A DNA stretch of 64,000 bases, from the NCBI GenBank assembly GCA_963422565.1, contig OY730228.1, positions 2,294,001 through 2,358,000 of the forward strand. The letters run 5' to 3'. Position numbers and translations under genes: made by a program. This stretch comes from G963422565 sp963422565 (lineage in GTDB: Bacteria > Pseudomonadota > Alphaproteobacteria > MPNO01). Of this stretch, positions 1 to 8,669 are shown in pieces. The notes under the pieces are model-generated. The model was not told the origin of the DNA. It worked only from the letters and a program-made list of their open reading frames with translations, and did not search any database. Each line of letters starts with the position of its first letter. Position 1 is the stretch's first letter.

Positions 1-417
1 CCCGGCTCGGTCGCCGTCCTCGGCCGCCGCGGCGAGCGCCAGGCCGAGCGTGGCGAGGGTCTTCGACGCGGCCTGAAACGCGTCCCAGCGCTCCCATATC
101 GCCGCCTTGGCGCCGGTCTTGTCCAACCCCAGCGCATCGAGTCCGCTGCCCTCGGGGAACAGCCCGGGCAAGCGCGCGGCGATCGCCGCGACGGCCCTGC
201 CGCGCGACGCCATGTCGGCCGCCGCGCCGCCTCTCAGAAAGGCGGCGATATGCCGCGAATGGGCGCCGAGCTCCTTCATCGCCGCCTGTCTGGCAGCGAC
301 GGCCCGCTCCGCCTCGACACTCGCCGAGGCCGCCGCCGGCGCGCAGAGCAGCGCCGCGCAGAGGGCAAGAGCGCGCCCGGCCGCGAGGCCGGCTCCTCTC
401 GACATCTTCCGGTCCAT
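1..417 (-). CDS. Cytochrome c'/c556-like protein (3' end off window)
   Basis: Only the first 139 codons are in the window; the gene runs off the left edge. A hydrophobic signal peptide (about residues 8-32) precedes a helical stretch containing QAAMKELG and LPGLFPEGSG, the pattern of periplasmic four-helix cytochromes c' or c556, which are usually about 150 residues. The heme-binding CxxCH of this family lies near the C terminus, outside the window, so heme attachment is not seen directly. ATG at 417 is preceded by a G-rich stretch; an in-frame ATG at 405 is an alternative start. The likely role is small periplasmic electron carriage or gas binding; the sequence cannot separate the two. Confidence 0.7.
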   Translation of the reverse strand, partial: MDRKMSRGAGLAAGRALALCAALLCAPAAASASVEAERAVAARQAAMKELGAHSRHIAAFLRGGAAADMASRGRAVAAIAARLPGLFPEGSGLDALGLDKTGAKAAIWERWDAFQAASKTLATLGLALAAAAEDGDRAG

Positions 418-1002
418 CGCATTTCCCGCCCGGTCGTTGATCGGATCGTCAGCTTTCTCCCTTTCGGCGGGAGCGTCAAGCCGTCCCGCCCGTATCGAGA
501 CCGCGCGCCGGGGGCGAAGGACGGTGCGCGACCGATGCCCATGCCTCGTCCGTCGAATCGCTGTTCGGGTTCGGACGGATGCGAGACGCGAGCCTTGAAT
601 CGGGGTTGGGGGCCTCCGAGTGCTGTTGGTACGAACGAGCGGCCGAAGGAGGCCCGCCACGCCAGGTTACACGAGGGCTGCCCCTGGCGTCGGCGCCGGG
701 CCGGATCGAACGGCCTGGCCGCAGCGGCCGCCGCGAGCGCGGCTGGGTGCGCACCTTACCCGCCCCGCGCACCCGCGCACCCGCGCGCCACAAGCGACCC
801 TACGCCAAACGCCTGCCCAAGGGACGCAAACCCGCAAGACCCGCCCGATGGCTTGCCGAACAGACAGCCAAGGATGACCCCCCGCCTCATATGTCCTGAA
901 CCAGGACAATCGCTTTCGGAGCGCGCCGACCGGCGCCTATACTGTTCCGAACGGCCCCGACCCGACGGAGCCGTCGCGGATACCTGGAACAAGTCAGCGC
1001 CT
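418..1002. other. Non-coding stretch upstream of hyuA
   Basis: This lies between the divergent cytochrome c' gene and hyuA. I see no convincing gene here. The one structured part is at 791-902, a copy of a dispersed repeat described separately. The hyuA start has no strong Shine-Dalgarno sequence. Confidence 0.5.
791..902 (+). repeat. Dispersed repeat A, copy 1
   Basis: About 112 bp that recurs, inverted and nearly identical, at 22440-22552. Both copies keep the same reading frame up to the same stop codon, ending in a basic peptide (KRPYAKRLPKGR at the start, PPxHMS at the end). Most base differences give conservative amino-acid changes. The opposite strand is also open in both copies. No family is recognised; it could be the tail of a repeated gene or a mobile-element end. 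Confidence 0.7.
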
Positions 1003-3099
1003 ATGCCCTCGGAGACCGGCTGCCGGATCGGCGTCGATGTCGGCGGCACCCATACCGATCTCGTGCTGCTCGACACCGCGACCGGCGGCGTTCGCATCGA
1101 GAAGATCGCGACCACGCCGGAGAACCCCGCGCTCGCGGTGCTCGACGGGGTCGGACGGCTGCTCGCCGACGGCGCCGCCCCGGAGGCGGTCGCCTTCTTC
1201 TCGCACGGCACCACGATCACCACCAACGCGCTTCTGGAGATGCGCGGCGCGCGGGTCGGCATGCTCATCACCGAGGGCTATCGTGCGATCCAGGAGGTCC
1301 AGTCGCAGGCGCGCGACGGCAACCCGTTCGACTATTTCTTCCAGAAGCCGGCGCCGATCGCCCCGCAGAGCCTGACCCGCGAGATCGGCGGGCGGATCGA
1401 TTTCGAGGGCGTCGAGCTCGCCCCGCTCGACGAGGCCGCGGTCGCCGCGGCGGCCACCGCGCTGCGCGACCTCGGCGTCCGCTCGATCGCGGTCTGCTAT
1501 CTGTTCTCCTTCATGAACCCGGCCCATGAGCGGCGCAGCCGGGAGATCGTCGCCGAAGTCCATCCGGACGCGCTGGTGTCGCTGTCCAGCGAGGTGCTTC
1601 CCCGGCTGCGCGAGTGGCCGCGCATGTCGACGACGCTGCTCAACGCCTATCTGGAGCCGGTGCTGATGCGCTATGTGGCCGGGCTCGCCGACGGACTCGA
1701 CCGGCTCGGCGTGACCACGCCCCAGCGCTTCCTGATGCAGTCCAACGGCGGCGTCATGCCGTTCAGCGCGGCCCTCGCCGGCGGCAGGACGGTCCACACC
1801 CTGCTCTCCGGGCCGGCGGCCGGCGCCAAGGCCAGCGCCTTTCTCGCCGGTCGGGAGGCCGAGACCGGGCTGGTGACGCTCGACATGGGCGGGACGAGCT
1901 GCGACATCGCCTTCATCGAGGGCGGCGCGCCGCTCGAGGTCACCGAGGGGGTGATCGCCCGCCGCCCGGTCGGGGTGCCCGCGCTCGACCTGACGACGAT
2001 CTCGGCCGGCGGTGGCTCGATCGCCCGCGTCGACGAGGGCGGCTTCCTCACGGTCGGCCCGGAGAGCGCCGGCGCGGCGCCGGGGCCGGTCTGCTACGGC
2101 AAGGGTGGCGAAGACCCGACCGTGACCGACGCCGATCTGGTCTGCGGCTATCTCAACCCAGGCCATCTGCTCGGCGGCGCGCAGCCTCTCGATGCGGAGG
2201 CCGCGGCGCGGGCGCTGGAGAGCCGGATCGGCGCCCGGCTGGGAATGACGGCGCGCGAGGCCGCGGCCGGCATTCGACGCATCGTCGACATGCGCATGGC
2301 CGACGAGGTGCGGGTCGTCGCGGCCCGGCGCGGCGTCGATGCCGGCGCCTTCGCGCTGCTGCCGTTCGGCGGCGCCGGGGCGGTGCACGCCGCGGCGGTC
2401 GCCGAGGAGCTCGGCATCGGTCGCATCCTGGTGCCCGAACGCCCGGGCGCCTTCTCGGCGCTCGGGCTGCTCTGCGCCGACGTGGTTCACGACCATATCC
2501 GATCCGAACTGCGCCCGCTCGCCCGCACCGCCGCCGCCCATGCCGAAACCGTCTTCCGCGAGCTCGAAGCCCAGGCGCGCGCGGATCTCGCAGCCGAGGG
2601 GCTGGATGCGCGCCGGGCGCGGCATCTGCGCGAGCTCGACCTGCGCTATGTCGGCCAGGGCTACGAGCTCCGGGTGCCGCTCGACGGGCTCGGTGCGGGC
2701 GGGCTTGCCGAGCCCGACATGGGCGCGATCCGCGACCGTTTCGACGACCGCCACGCGCGCATCCACGGCCATGCGGCGCGCGAGAAGGACATCGAGCTCG
2801 TCAGCTACCGGCTGCGCACGGTCGTCGACGTGCCCAAATACCGGCCCCGCGAGCGGCCCGGCGGCGCGCCGAGGGAAATCCTGGACGCGTCGGTAACGGG
2901 CCGGCGGCCGGTCTGGTTCGACGGCCGGGTGCCGGTCGAGACATCGATCGTCGACCGCGCCCGGCTGCGGCCGGGCGACCGCTTCGCCGGCCCGGCGATC
3001 GTCGAGCAGTTCGACGCGACCACGGTCGTCCCCACCGGCTGGACCGCTTCGGTCGACGCCCACGCCAACCTGCTGCTCGCCCGTGCCTCGCATGGTTGA
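1003..3099 (+). CDS. hyuA: Hydantoinase/oxoprolinase subunit A
   Basis: This is a 698-residue protein, the usual length for the ATP-dependent N-methylhydantoinase A / 5-oxoprolinase A family. The N-terminal GVDVGGTHTD motif (about residues 10-19) and LDMGGTSCD (about 293-301) are the phosphate-binding motifs of the ASKHA ATPase fold. With HyuB it would cleave a cyclic amide such as a hydantoin or 5-oxoproline, using ATP, in the cytoplasm. The ATG at 1003 begins the conserved N terminus; the open frame extends further upstream but without homology. The 3' end overlaps hyuB by 8 bases, so the two are translationally coupled. Substrate is not predictable from sequence. Confidence 0.9.
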   Translation: MPSETGCRIGVDVGGTHTDLVLLDTATGGVRIEKIATTPENPALAVLDGVGRLLADGAAPEAVAFFSHGTTITTNALLEMRGARVGMLITEGYRAIQEVQSQARDGNPFDYFFQKPAPIAPQSLTREIGGRIDFEGVELAPLDEAAVAAAATALRDLGVRSIAVCYLFSFMNPAHERRSREIVAEVHPDALVSLSSEVLPRLREWPRMSTTLLNAYLEPVLMRYVAGLADGLDRLGVTTPQRFLMQSNGGVMPFSAALAGGRTVHTLLSGPAAGAKASAFLAGREAETGLVTLDMGGTSCDIAFIEGGAPLEVTEGVIARRPVGVPALDLTTISAGGGSIARVDEGGFLTVGPESAGAAPGPVCYGKGGEDPTVTDADLVCGYLNPGHLLGGAQPLDAEAAARALESRIGARLGMTAREAAAGIRRIVDMRMADEVRVVAARRGVDAGAFALLPFGGAGAVHAAAVAEELGIGRILVPERPGAFSALGLLCADVVHDHIRSELRPLARTAAAHAETVFRELEAQARADLAAEGLDARRARHLRELDLRYVGQGYELRVPLDGLGAGGLAEPDMGAIRDRFDDRHARIHGHAAREKDIELVSYRLRTVVDVPKYRPRERPGGAPREILDASVTGRRPVWFDGRVPVETSIVDRARLRPGDRFAGPAIVEQFDATTVVPTGWTASVDAHANLLLARASHG

Positions 3100-4801
3100 C
3101 CCGGTCACCGTCCAGCTGCTGCGCAGCAGGATCGCCTGTCTCGTCGAGGAGATGCATCATCACTTCTACCGGTCGGGCTACTCGACGATCGTCCGCGAGT
3201 CCCGCGACTTCAGCTGCGTGATCCTGGACGCGTCGGGCGGGCTGGCCGTCCCGCCGCCGATGTTCTTCCACGCCCCCGTCTACAGGCATCTGACGACGCG
3301 CATCCGCGCCCTCTACCCGGCCCTCGCCCCGGGCGACCTCTTCGTCTGCAACCACCCCTATGAGGGCGGCCTCCCGCATGTCTCCGACATGGCGTTCGCG
3401 ATGCCCGTCTTCGCCGAGGGCGCCCTTGTCGGGTTCGCTGGATCGATCGCCCACAAGGCCGACCTCGGGGGGACCAACCCGGGCAGCACCTCGGCGAGCG
3501 CGACCGAGATCTTCCAGGAAGGGCTGCTGCTGCCGCCGGTCCGGATCGCGGCCGCCGGGGCGGCGGACCCCGATCTGCACCGGCTGATCCTCGCCAACAG
3601 CCGCGAACCCGAGCTGGTCGCGGGCGACATCGCCGCCCAGATCGCCGCCACCCGAATCGGCGCCGACGGGCTCGCGGCGCTCGCCGACCGCTTCGGCGCG
3701 GCAGTGCTCGCCGACGCCTTCGCCGCCCTCCGGGACGGGGCGGCCCGCGCCCTCGCCGCCCGCGTCGCCGCGCTCCCCGACGGCCGCGCCGAGGCGGCGG
3801 GCCATATGGACGAGGACGGCGTCGCGCGCGGCCGCCCGGTGCGCTTCCACGCTGCCGTCACCGTCGCCGGCGACCGCATCACCGTCGACGTGAGCGGCAG
3901 CGACCGCCAGGCGCGGGGGCCGGTCAACCTGCGCCCGTCGATGGTCGAAGCCTGCGTGTTCTACGCGCTGATCGGATGCCTCGGCCCGGATCTGCCGTTC
4001 AACGACGGGATGCGCCGAGCGGTCGACATCGTCTACGGGCGCGGCACGGTGACCAACGCCGACCCGCCGGCGCCGGTATCCTCCTATCAAAAGGCGAACC
4101 TCGCCCTGGTCGACGTCATCCTCGAGGCGCTCGGGACGTTCAACCCGGCCCGGGCGATCGCCGGGTCGGGCTCGACCGGCTCGGTCTCGATCCACTGGCT
4201 CGGCGGCGGCCGGCCGGGCCAGGCAAGGCTGCAATACGAGATCCTGTCCTCGGCCTATGGCGCCGGGCCGGGCCGCGACGGCTGCGCGAACGTCGCGACC
4301 CATCTCTCCAACCTGCACATAACCCCGATCGAGATCCTCGAGACCGAGTTCCCCTGCCGGGTCGCCCGGTTCGAGCCGATCGCCGACGGCGGTGGCGCCG
4401 GCGCGTTCCGCGGCGGCGCCGGGTTCCGCCGCGTCTACGAGCTGCTCCAGGACGCGGTCGTCACCCGCCGCTACGACCGGGCCGTCCACCCGCCGCGCGG
4501 CCTCGCCGGCGGGCGACCCGGTCGGGCCAGCCGCTTCGTCGTCCGCTGGGGAACGACGGACGCGTTCGACGCCCCCGCCGCCAGCCGGCATTCGCTGCGC
4601 GCGGGCGATCGTTTCCTGCTGGAGACCGCAGGCGGCGGCGGATACGGCGACCCGCGCCGGCGCGACCCGGCCGCGCTCCGGCGCGACCTCGCCGAAGGCC
4701 GCGTCACCCCGGAGGCGGCGGCGGCCGAGTACGGCCTCCCGGAGACCGCCGGCCGAGACCGCGCCACGGCGCGACGCGCATCAGCGCCTCGACCTCGATA
4801 G
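3092..4801 (+). CDS. hyuB: Hydantoinase/oxoprolinase subunit B
   Basis: This 569-residue protein is the partner of the upstream hyuA product. Family landmarks are the N-terminal MVDPVTVQLLRSR, CNHPYEGGLPHVSDM near residue 86, and the C-terminal glycine-rich GGGGYGDPRRRDP near residue 515. The ATG at 3092 is preferred over a GTG at 3083 because MVDPVT matches the usual N terminus. The gene overlaps hyuA by 8 bases. Its last 98 bases overlap the 3' end of the convergent ridA-like gene on the other strand. Subunits A and B together carry out ATP-dependent cyclic amide hydrolysis (family knowledge). Confidence 0.9.
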   Translation: MVDPVTVQLLRSRIACLVEEMHHHFYRSGYSTIVRESRDFSCVILDASGGLAVPPPMFFHAPVYRHLTTRIRALYPALAPGDLFVCNHPYEGGLPHVSDMAFAMPVFAEGALVGFAGSIAHKADLGGTNPGSTSASATEIFQEGLLLPPVRIAAAGAADPDLHRLILANSREPELVAGDIAAQIAATRIGADGLAALADRFGAAVLADAFAALRDGAARALAARVAALPDGRAEAAGHMDEDGVARGRPVRFHAAVTVAGDRITVDVSGSDRQARGPVNLRPSMVEACVFYALIGCLGPDLPFNDGMRRAVDIVYGRGTVTNADPPAPVSSYQKANLALVDVILEALGTFNPARAIAGSGSTGSVSIHWLGGGRPGQARLQYEILSSAYGAGPGRDGCANVATHLSNLHITPIEILETEFPCRVARFEPIADGGGAGAFRGGAGFRRVYELLQDAVVTRRYDRAVHPPRGLAGGRPGRASRFVVRWGTTDAFDAPAASRHSLRAGDRFLLETAGGGGYGDPRRRDPAALRRDLAEGRVTPEAAAAEYGLPETAGRDRATARRASAPRPR

Positions 4802-5237
4802 CGACGCCGAACGGCATCCCGGCGACGCCGATCGCGGTGCGGGCGTGGCGGCCGGCCTCGCCGAAGACCTCGATCAGCAGTTCGGAAGCGCCGTTGACGG
4901 TCTCGGCGATCCGGGTGAATTCGGGGTCGATATTGACGTAGCCCTTGATCCTGACGATCTCGACGATGCGGTCGAGATCGCCGTCGAGCGCCTTCTTCGC
5001 CGCCGCCAGCACGTTGAGCATGCTGAGCCGGGCCGCCGCCCGCCCCTCCTCGAGCGAGAGCTCGCGCCCGACCTTGCCGACATGGCAGATCTCGTCGCCA
5101 CGCCGGGGAACCGCGCCGGACAGGAACAGCCATTCTCCGACGCGCTTCGCCGTCAGTATCCTGGCCGCCCTGGGCTCCGCCGCCGGCGGCAGGGCGATCC
5201 CGAGCTCGGCCAGCCGCGCCTCGATCCGTCCCGTCAC
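4704..5237 (-). CDS. RidA/YjgF family protein
   Basis: A 177-residue RidA-superfamily protein. The core (about residues 25-150) includes FLSGAVPRRGD, the block around GRELSLEEGRAAARLS, and VEIEALMR-type residues near the end (VEVEALMRVA). RidA proteins deaminate reactive enamine/imine intermediates. The last roughly 30 residues are a Pro/Arg-rich extension that arises because the frame has no stop until it enters the 3' end of hyuB on the other strand. The start is GTG at 5237. It is the last gene of a dctP-dctQM-ridA operon, 48 bases after dctQM, which suggests it handles an intermediate of the compound taken up and cleaved by HyuAB. Confidence 0.85.
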   Translation of the reverse strand: MTGRIEARLAELGIALPPAAEPRAARILTAKRVGEWLFLSGAVPRRGDEICHVGKVGRELSLEEGRAAARLSMLNVLAAAKKALDGDLDRIVEIVRIKGYVNIDPEFTRIAETVNGASELLIEVFGEAGRHARTAIGVAGMPFGVAIEVEALMRVAPWRGLGRRSPGGRTRPPPPPG

Positions 5238-5285
5238 TCTCCGTCCTCCATTCCCTCGCGCGGGCGGGGCCGCGCCGAATCGGGT

Positions 5286-7208
5286 TCAAGCGAAGATCAG
5301 GCTGATCTCCGGGACCAGGATCAGCAGCACGGTGACCGCCAGCATCGCCGCGGCGAACGGCGCCGCGCCGACGAAAATCTGGGCGAGCGTGATCCGGTCG
5401 TCGCCCAGCGTGGACTTGACGACATAGCAGGTAATCCCGAGCGGCGGCGTGAGCAGGCCGATCTCGACGGCGATGACCGTCACGATCCCGAACCAGACCG
5501 GATCGCCGCCGAACTGGAACAGCACCGGCAAGGCGAGCGGCAGGACGATGAGCATGATGGAGATGGAATCGAGGATCATTCCGAGCAGGATGAGCAGCAG
5601 GATATAGAGCGCGATGAAGCCGGCGAAGCCGAGCCCGGTAGAACCGACGAACTCCCCCGTCTGCTGCGGCAGCCCCGACAACGCCAGCATCCTGGCATAG
5701 ACATTGGCGGCAAGGATCAGGAACAGGACCGAGACCGTGATATGGCCGGTCTCGATCAGAACCCCCCACAGCTTCCTCCAGCCGAGCCGCCGCCGCGCGG
5801 ATCCGATGATCAGCGCGCCGGCGGCGCCCGCCGCCCCGGCCTCCGTCGGGGTGAAGATACCGCCGTAGATTCCGCCGATCACCAGCACGATCAGGAGGAA
5901 GATCGGCAGCAGTTTCAGCGCGTCCGCCAGGACGGGCCCGGAGACCGCCTCGTCGGCCCCGCCCGAAAGGTCGCCGATCCAGTGCGGCCGCCAGCGCGCC
6001 ATCGAGAGGATCAGCAGCGAGAACGCAAGGGCGAGGATCAGGCCCGGGACGATGGCGGCGACGAACAGGATTCCGACCGATTGCTCGGCGACGAAGCCGT
6101 AGACGATGAGCAGCAGGCTTGGGGGAATCAGCATTCCGAGGACCGACGATCCCGCCACGACGCCGACCGAGAAGCGCGGCGTATAGCCATGCGCCATCAT
6201 CTCGGGCGTGGCCACCCGGGTGAAGACGGCGGCCGATGCGATGGAAGAGCCGGTTATCGCGGCAAAAACCGCGTTCGCCGCCACCGTCGCGATGCCGAGC
6301 CCGCCGCGCAGCCCGCGCAGGATCCGCCGCGCGACATCGAACGTCTCCTTGCCGATGTCGGACTCGCTGACCAACAACCCCATGAGAACGAACAGCGGAA
6401 CGACGCCGAAGAAGTAGTTCCTGAGAAACTCCGAAGCCGCCAGCGCGAGGGTGCGCTCGGCAACGACGGTGTTGCCCTTCATCATCCATATGCCGACAAA
6501 GCCGAGCAGCATCAGCGCCAGCCCGATCGGCATTCCGGCATAGATCAGGATGAGCATGCACAGGATGGAGAGCGTCCCGATCTGTATGTTGCTCGGCTCC
6601 GCCGCCGCGATCAGATAGGCGAACAGGACGAAGGCGCACAGCATGACGAGCCAGCCCCAGCCGCGGCGCGCGGGATCCTCCGCCCGTTCCGCGGCGCGGA
6701 ATGCCTCGGCGCCGGCGATCGCGTTGCGGACCAGCTGAACGGCGAATTCGACGGCGGTGGCCGCGGCGCCGAGGACGACCAGCAGCTTGAACGGCCAGAC
6801 GATGAAGGTGAAATCGCCCGGAACGCCGGCGACCTCGCTCTCGACCCAGGCGGCGGCGAACCCAGGCCACACCCCCGCCGTGACGACGGCGAAGACGACC
6901 AGCCCGACCGCGTCGAACGCGGCGCGAAACAGGCGGGCCGCGAACGGGCGCCGCGAGTCGAGCCAGTTCAACAGCATCTCCGCCCGGGTGAACCGCCCGG
7001 CATGCAGGGTGCTGGCGAGCTGCAGATAGACGATCCCGACGATGGAGTAGGCGACGATCTCGGCCACGCCGCGTATCGGCGCGGCGAACAGGTTGCGCGC
7101 GACGATGTCGGCGCAGATCAGAAACATCACGCCGAACACCCATAGGGTGCCGGCCCGGTTCATCAGCCCGGAGAACGACGAGAAGGCGCGGACGAAGCGC
7201 CCGGTCAC
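5286..7208 (-). CDS. TRAP transporter fused DctQ-DctM permease
   Basis: One polypeptide of about 640 residues combines both membrane subunits of a TRAP transporter. The DctQ-like four-helix part occupies roughly residues 1-200 and the DctM-like multi-helix domain the rest, with segments such as GSSIASAAVFTR, GMLIPPSLLLIVYG, GIFTPTEAGAAG and GLLTPPLGITCYV that are DctM hallmarks. It would use the ion gradient to import a carboxylate-like solute delivered by the adjacent periplasmic DctP. GTG at 7208 is chosen; a TTG at 7229 would add seven residues. The gene sits between dctP and ridA and converges on hyuAB, so a hydantoin- or oxoproline-related substrate is a reasonable inference, not a demonstration. 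Confidence 0.85.
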   Translation of the reverse strand: MTGRFVRAFSSFSGLMNRAGTLWVFGVMFLICADIVARNLFAAPIRGVAEIVAYSIVGIVYLQLASTLHAGRFTRAEMLLNWLDSRRPFAARLFRAAFDAVGLVVFAVVTAGVWPGFAAAWVESEVAGVPGDFTFIVWPFKLLVVLGAAATAVEFAVQLVRNAIAGAEAFRAAERAEDPARRGWGWLVMLCAFVLFAYLIAAAEPSNIQIGTLSILCMLILIYAGMPIGLALMLLGFVGIWMMKGNTVVAERTLALAASEFLRNYFFGVVPLFVLMGLLVSESDIGKETFDVARRILRGLRGGLGIATVAANAVFAAITGSSIASAAVFTRVATPEMMAHGYTPRFSVGVVAGSSVLGMLIPPSLLLIVYGFVAEQSVGILFVAAIVPGLILALAFSLLILSMARWRPHWIGDLSGGADEAVSGPVLADALKLLPIFLLIVLVIGGIYGGIFTPTEAGAAGAAGALIIGSARRRLGWRKLWGVLIETGHITVSVLFLILAANVYARMLALSGLPQQTGEFVGSTGLGFAGFIALYILLLILLGMILDSISIMLIVLPLALPVLFQFGGDPVWFGIVTVIAVEIGLLTPPLGITCYVVKSTLGDDRITLAQIFVGAAPFAAAMLAVTVLLILVPEISLIFA

Positions 7209-7379
7209 GGAAGCCCCGCAGTCACGCAAGCCGGGCGGCCCCGGAATATCCGCGGGCCGGGTCCCTGCGCGCGCGGATGAAGAAAGAGGCGCCGCCCCCG
7301 ACCGACGAGGCGGGAACCGTACCCGGACGCGGAGTTCCGGGAGCGCGCACGCGCCCGGCGCGACGGCGCCCCGAGGAGG

Positions 7380-8453
7380 CTAGAGACCCTTGTCCCAGTC
7401 GCGAAGCGGATTGCCGCCGCGATCGCGCACCGCCTGCATGAACGCCTTGACGACCTGGGCGGCCGGAACGCCCTTGGCCTCGTTGGCCCTTACCCATTCG
7501 CCGGCCACATCGGGCATGGACTGGGCCCATTTCCTCCGCTCGGCGTCCGGCAGCGTGTCGACGATCGCGCCCTGCTCGGCCATCAGGCCGAGAAACTTCC
7601 GGGCGTTCTCTGCCACGATACCGCCCTGCACCCGCGCGTATTCCTTGCCGAGATCCCTGAATATGTCGCGGATATAGGCCGGCAGAGACATCCACGTGTC
7701 CTTGTTGATCGTGAGGCCGCCCGAAATCGGACCGCCCATATCGACCACCGTCACATGCTTGCCGACCTCGTGCAGCTTGAACGGGAACATCCCCGTGGTG
7801 ATCGTGATGCCGCCATCCGCGAGGCCGGTCTTCACGCCGTTGTAGTAGACCGGGAGGCCGCCGTCGATACCGATGGCGCCGGTCCCCTTGAGCCAGCCGG
7901 CCGCGGCGCCCGGCGCATAGAGTTTCTTGCCCTTCAGATCGGCCAGGGACTTCAGCGGAAACTTGCCGAACACATTGTAGGTATCGGCCACCTGGACGCC
8001 GAGAAACACCTGGTTGTACTTGTCCCAGGATGCGTTCATGGCCGGAACTTTTTCGTGCAGCTCCTCGCCGATCTCGATCAGCGCCTTCACGTCGCCGGTC
8101 GCGAAGGGCGTATAGAAGGTCACGTTCATCAGCGGCATCTTGACCGGTTCCCACAGCGTGCCGACCCATCCGATATCGGCAAGACCGGTCTCGACCCCCT
8201 CGAGCGTGTTCTTGAAGTTGTAGAGCGCCCCCGCATAGGCCTCGGTCCACTCGATGGAATCGCCCTTGCCCGCAGCCGCGACCCGTTTCGCGGCCTCGGG
8301 AACCACGAGATTCTTGATGGTCGCCACCCAGGGCACGATGGGAGGATGGCTCGACCCGGCGGTGAGCTTGTAGACTTTCGCCGCGAGCGGCGAGGACAGG
8401 AGCGCAACCGCGCCGACGGCGGCGATCGCGCTCAGGCAAACATGTTTCCGCAT
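7380..8453 (-). CDS. TRAP transporter substrate-binding protein DctP
   Basis: A 357-residue periplasmic solute receptor. The signal peptide covers roughly residues 1-25 (AIAAVGAVALLSS, then PLAA). The mature part shows the DctP layout, including TAGSSHPP, DIGWVGTLWEP and the FGKFPLKSLADLKGKKLYAPG segment that carries the ligand-contacting region in this family. The start ATG at 8453 is followed directly by the signal peptide; the open frame extends much further upstream, antisense to fhs, but without homology. First gene of the dctP-dctQM-ridA operon, diverging from fhs across about 215 bases. Confidence 0.9.
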   Translation of the reverse strand: MRKHVCLSAIAAVGAVALLSSPLAAKVYKLTAGSSHPPIVPWVATIKNLVVPEAAKRVAAAGKGDSIEWTEAYAGALYNFKNTLEGVETGLADIGWVGTLWEPVKMPLMNVTFYTPFATGDVKALIEIGEELHEKVPAMNASWDKYNQVFLGVQVADTYNVFGKFPLKSLADLKGKKLYAPGAAAGWLKGTGAIGIDGGLPVYYNGVKTGLADGGITITTGMFPFKLHEVGKHVTVVDMGGPISGGLTINKDTWMSLPAYIRDIFRDLGKEYARVQGGIVAENARKFLGLMAEQGAIVDTLPDAERRKWAQSMPDVAGEWVRANEAKGVPAAQVVKAFMQAVRDRGGNPLRDWDKGL

Positions 8454-8669
8454 CGCAAACTCCCTTTCCGGTGACCCGCCGGGGGGCGCGGCGTGCGGCG
8501 CCGCCCGGTACCATGACAACCTGTTCGCCGCCCTGGTGGGGGGTCGAAGGGGGGCGGCGATCGCGCGTTCGGCCGATTGCGCCGCGAAGCGCGACGGGCC
8601 GATATATAGCAACCGGCCCCGCAGATGGTAAAGATGGCGCGGGTCTGCGGCCAATCCAGGGGAGGAAAC

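Noticed and set aside
994..3108. Long minus-strand open frame antisense to hyuA (about 700 codons)
   Set aside because: High G+C gives long antisense frames. It has no family motifs, and hyuA on the plus strand is unmistakable.
8454..8669. Possible folate or other riboswitch before fhs
   Set aside because: I found no convincing conserved stem arrangement; only a strong ribosome-binding site is clear.
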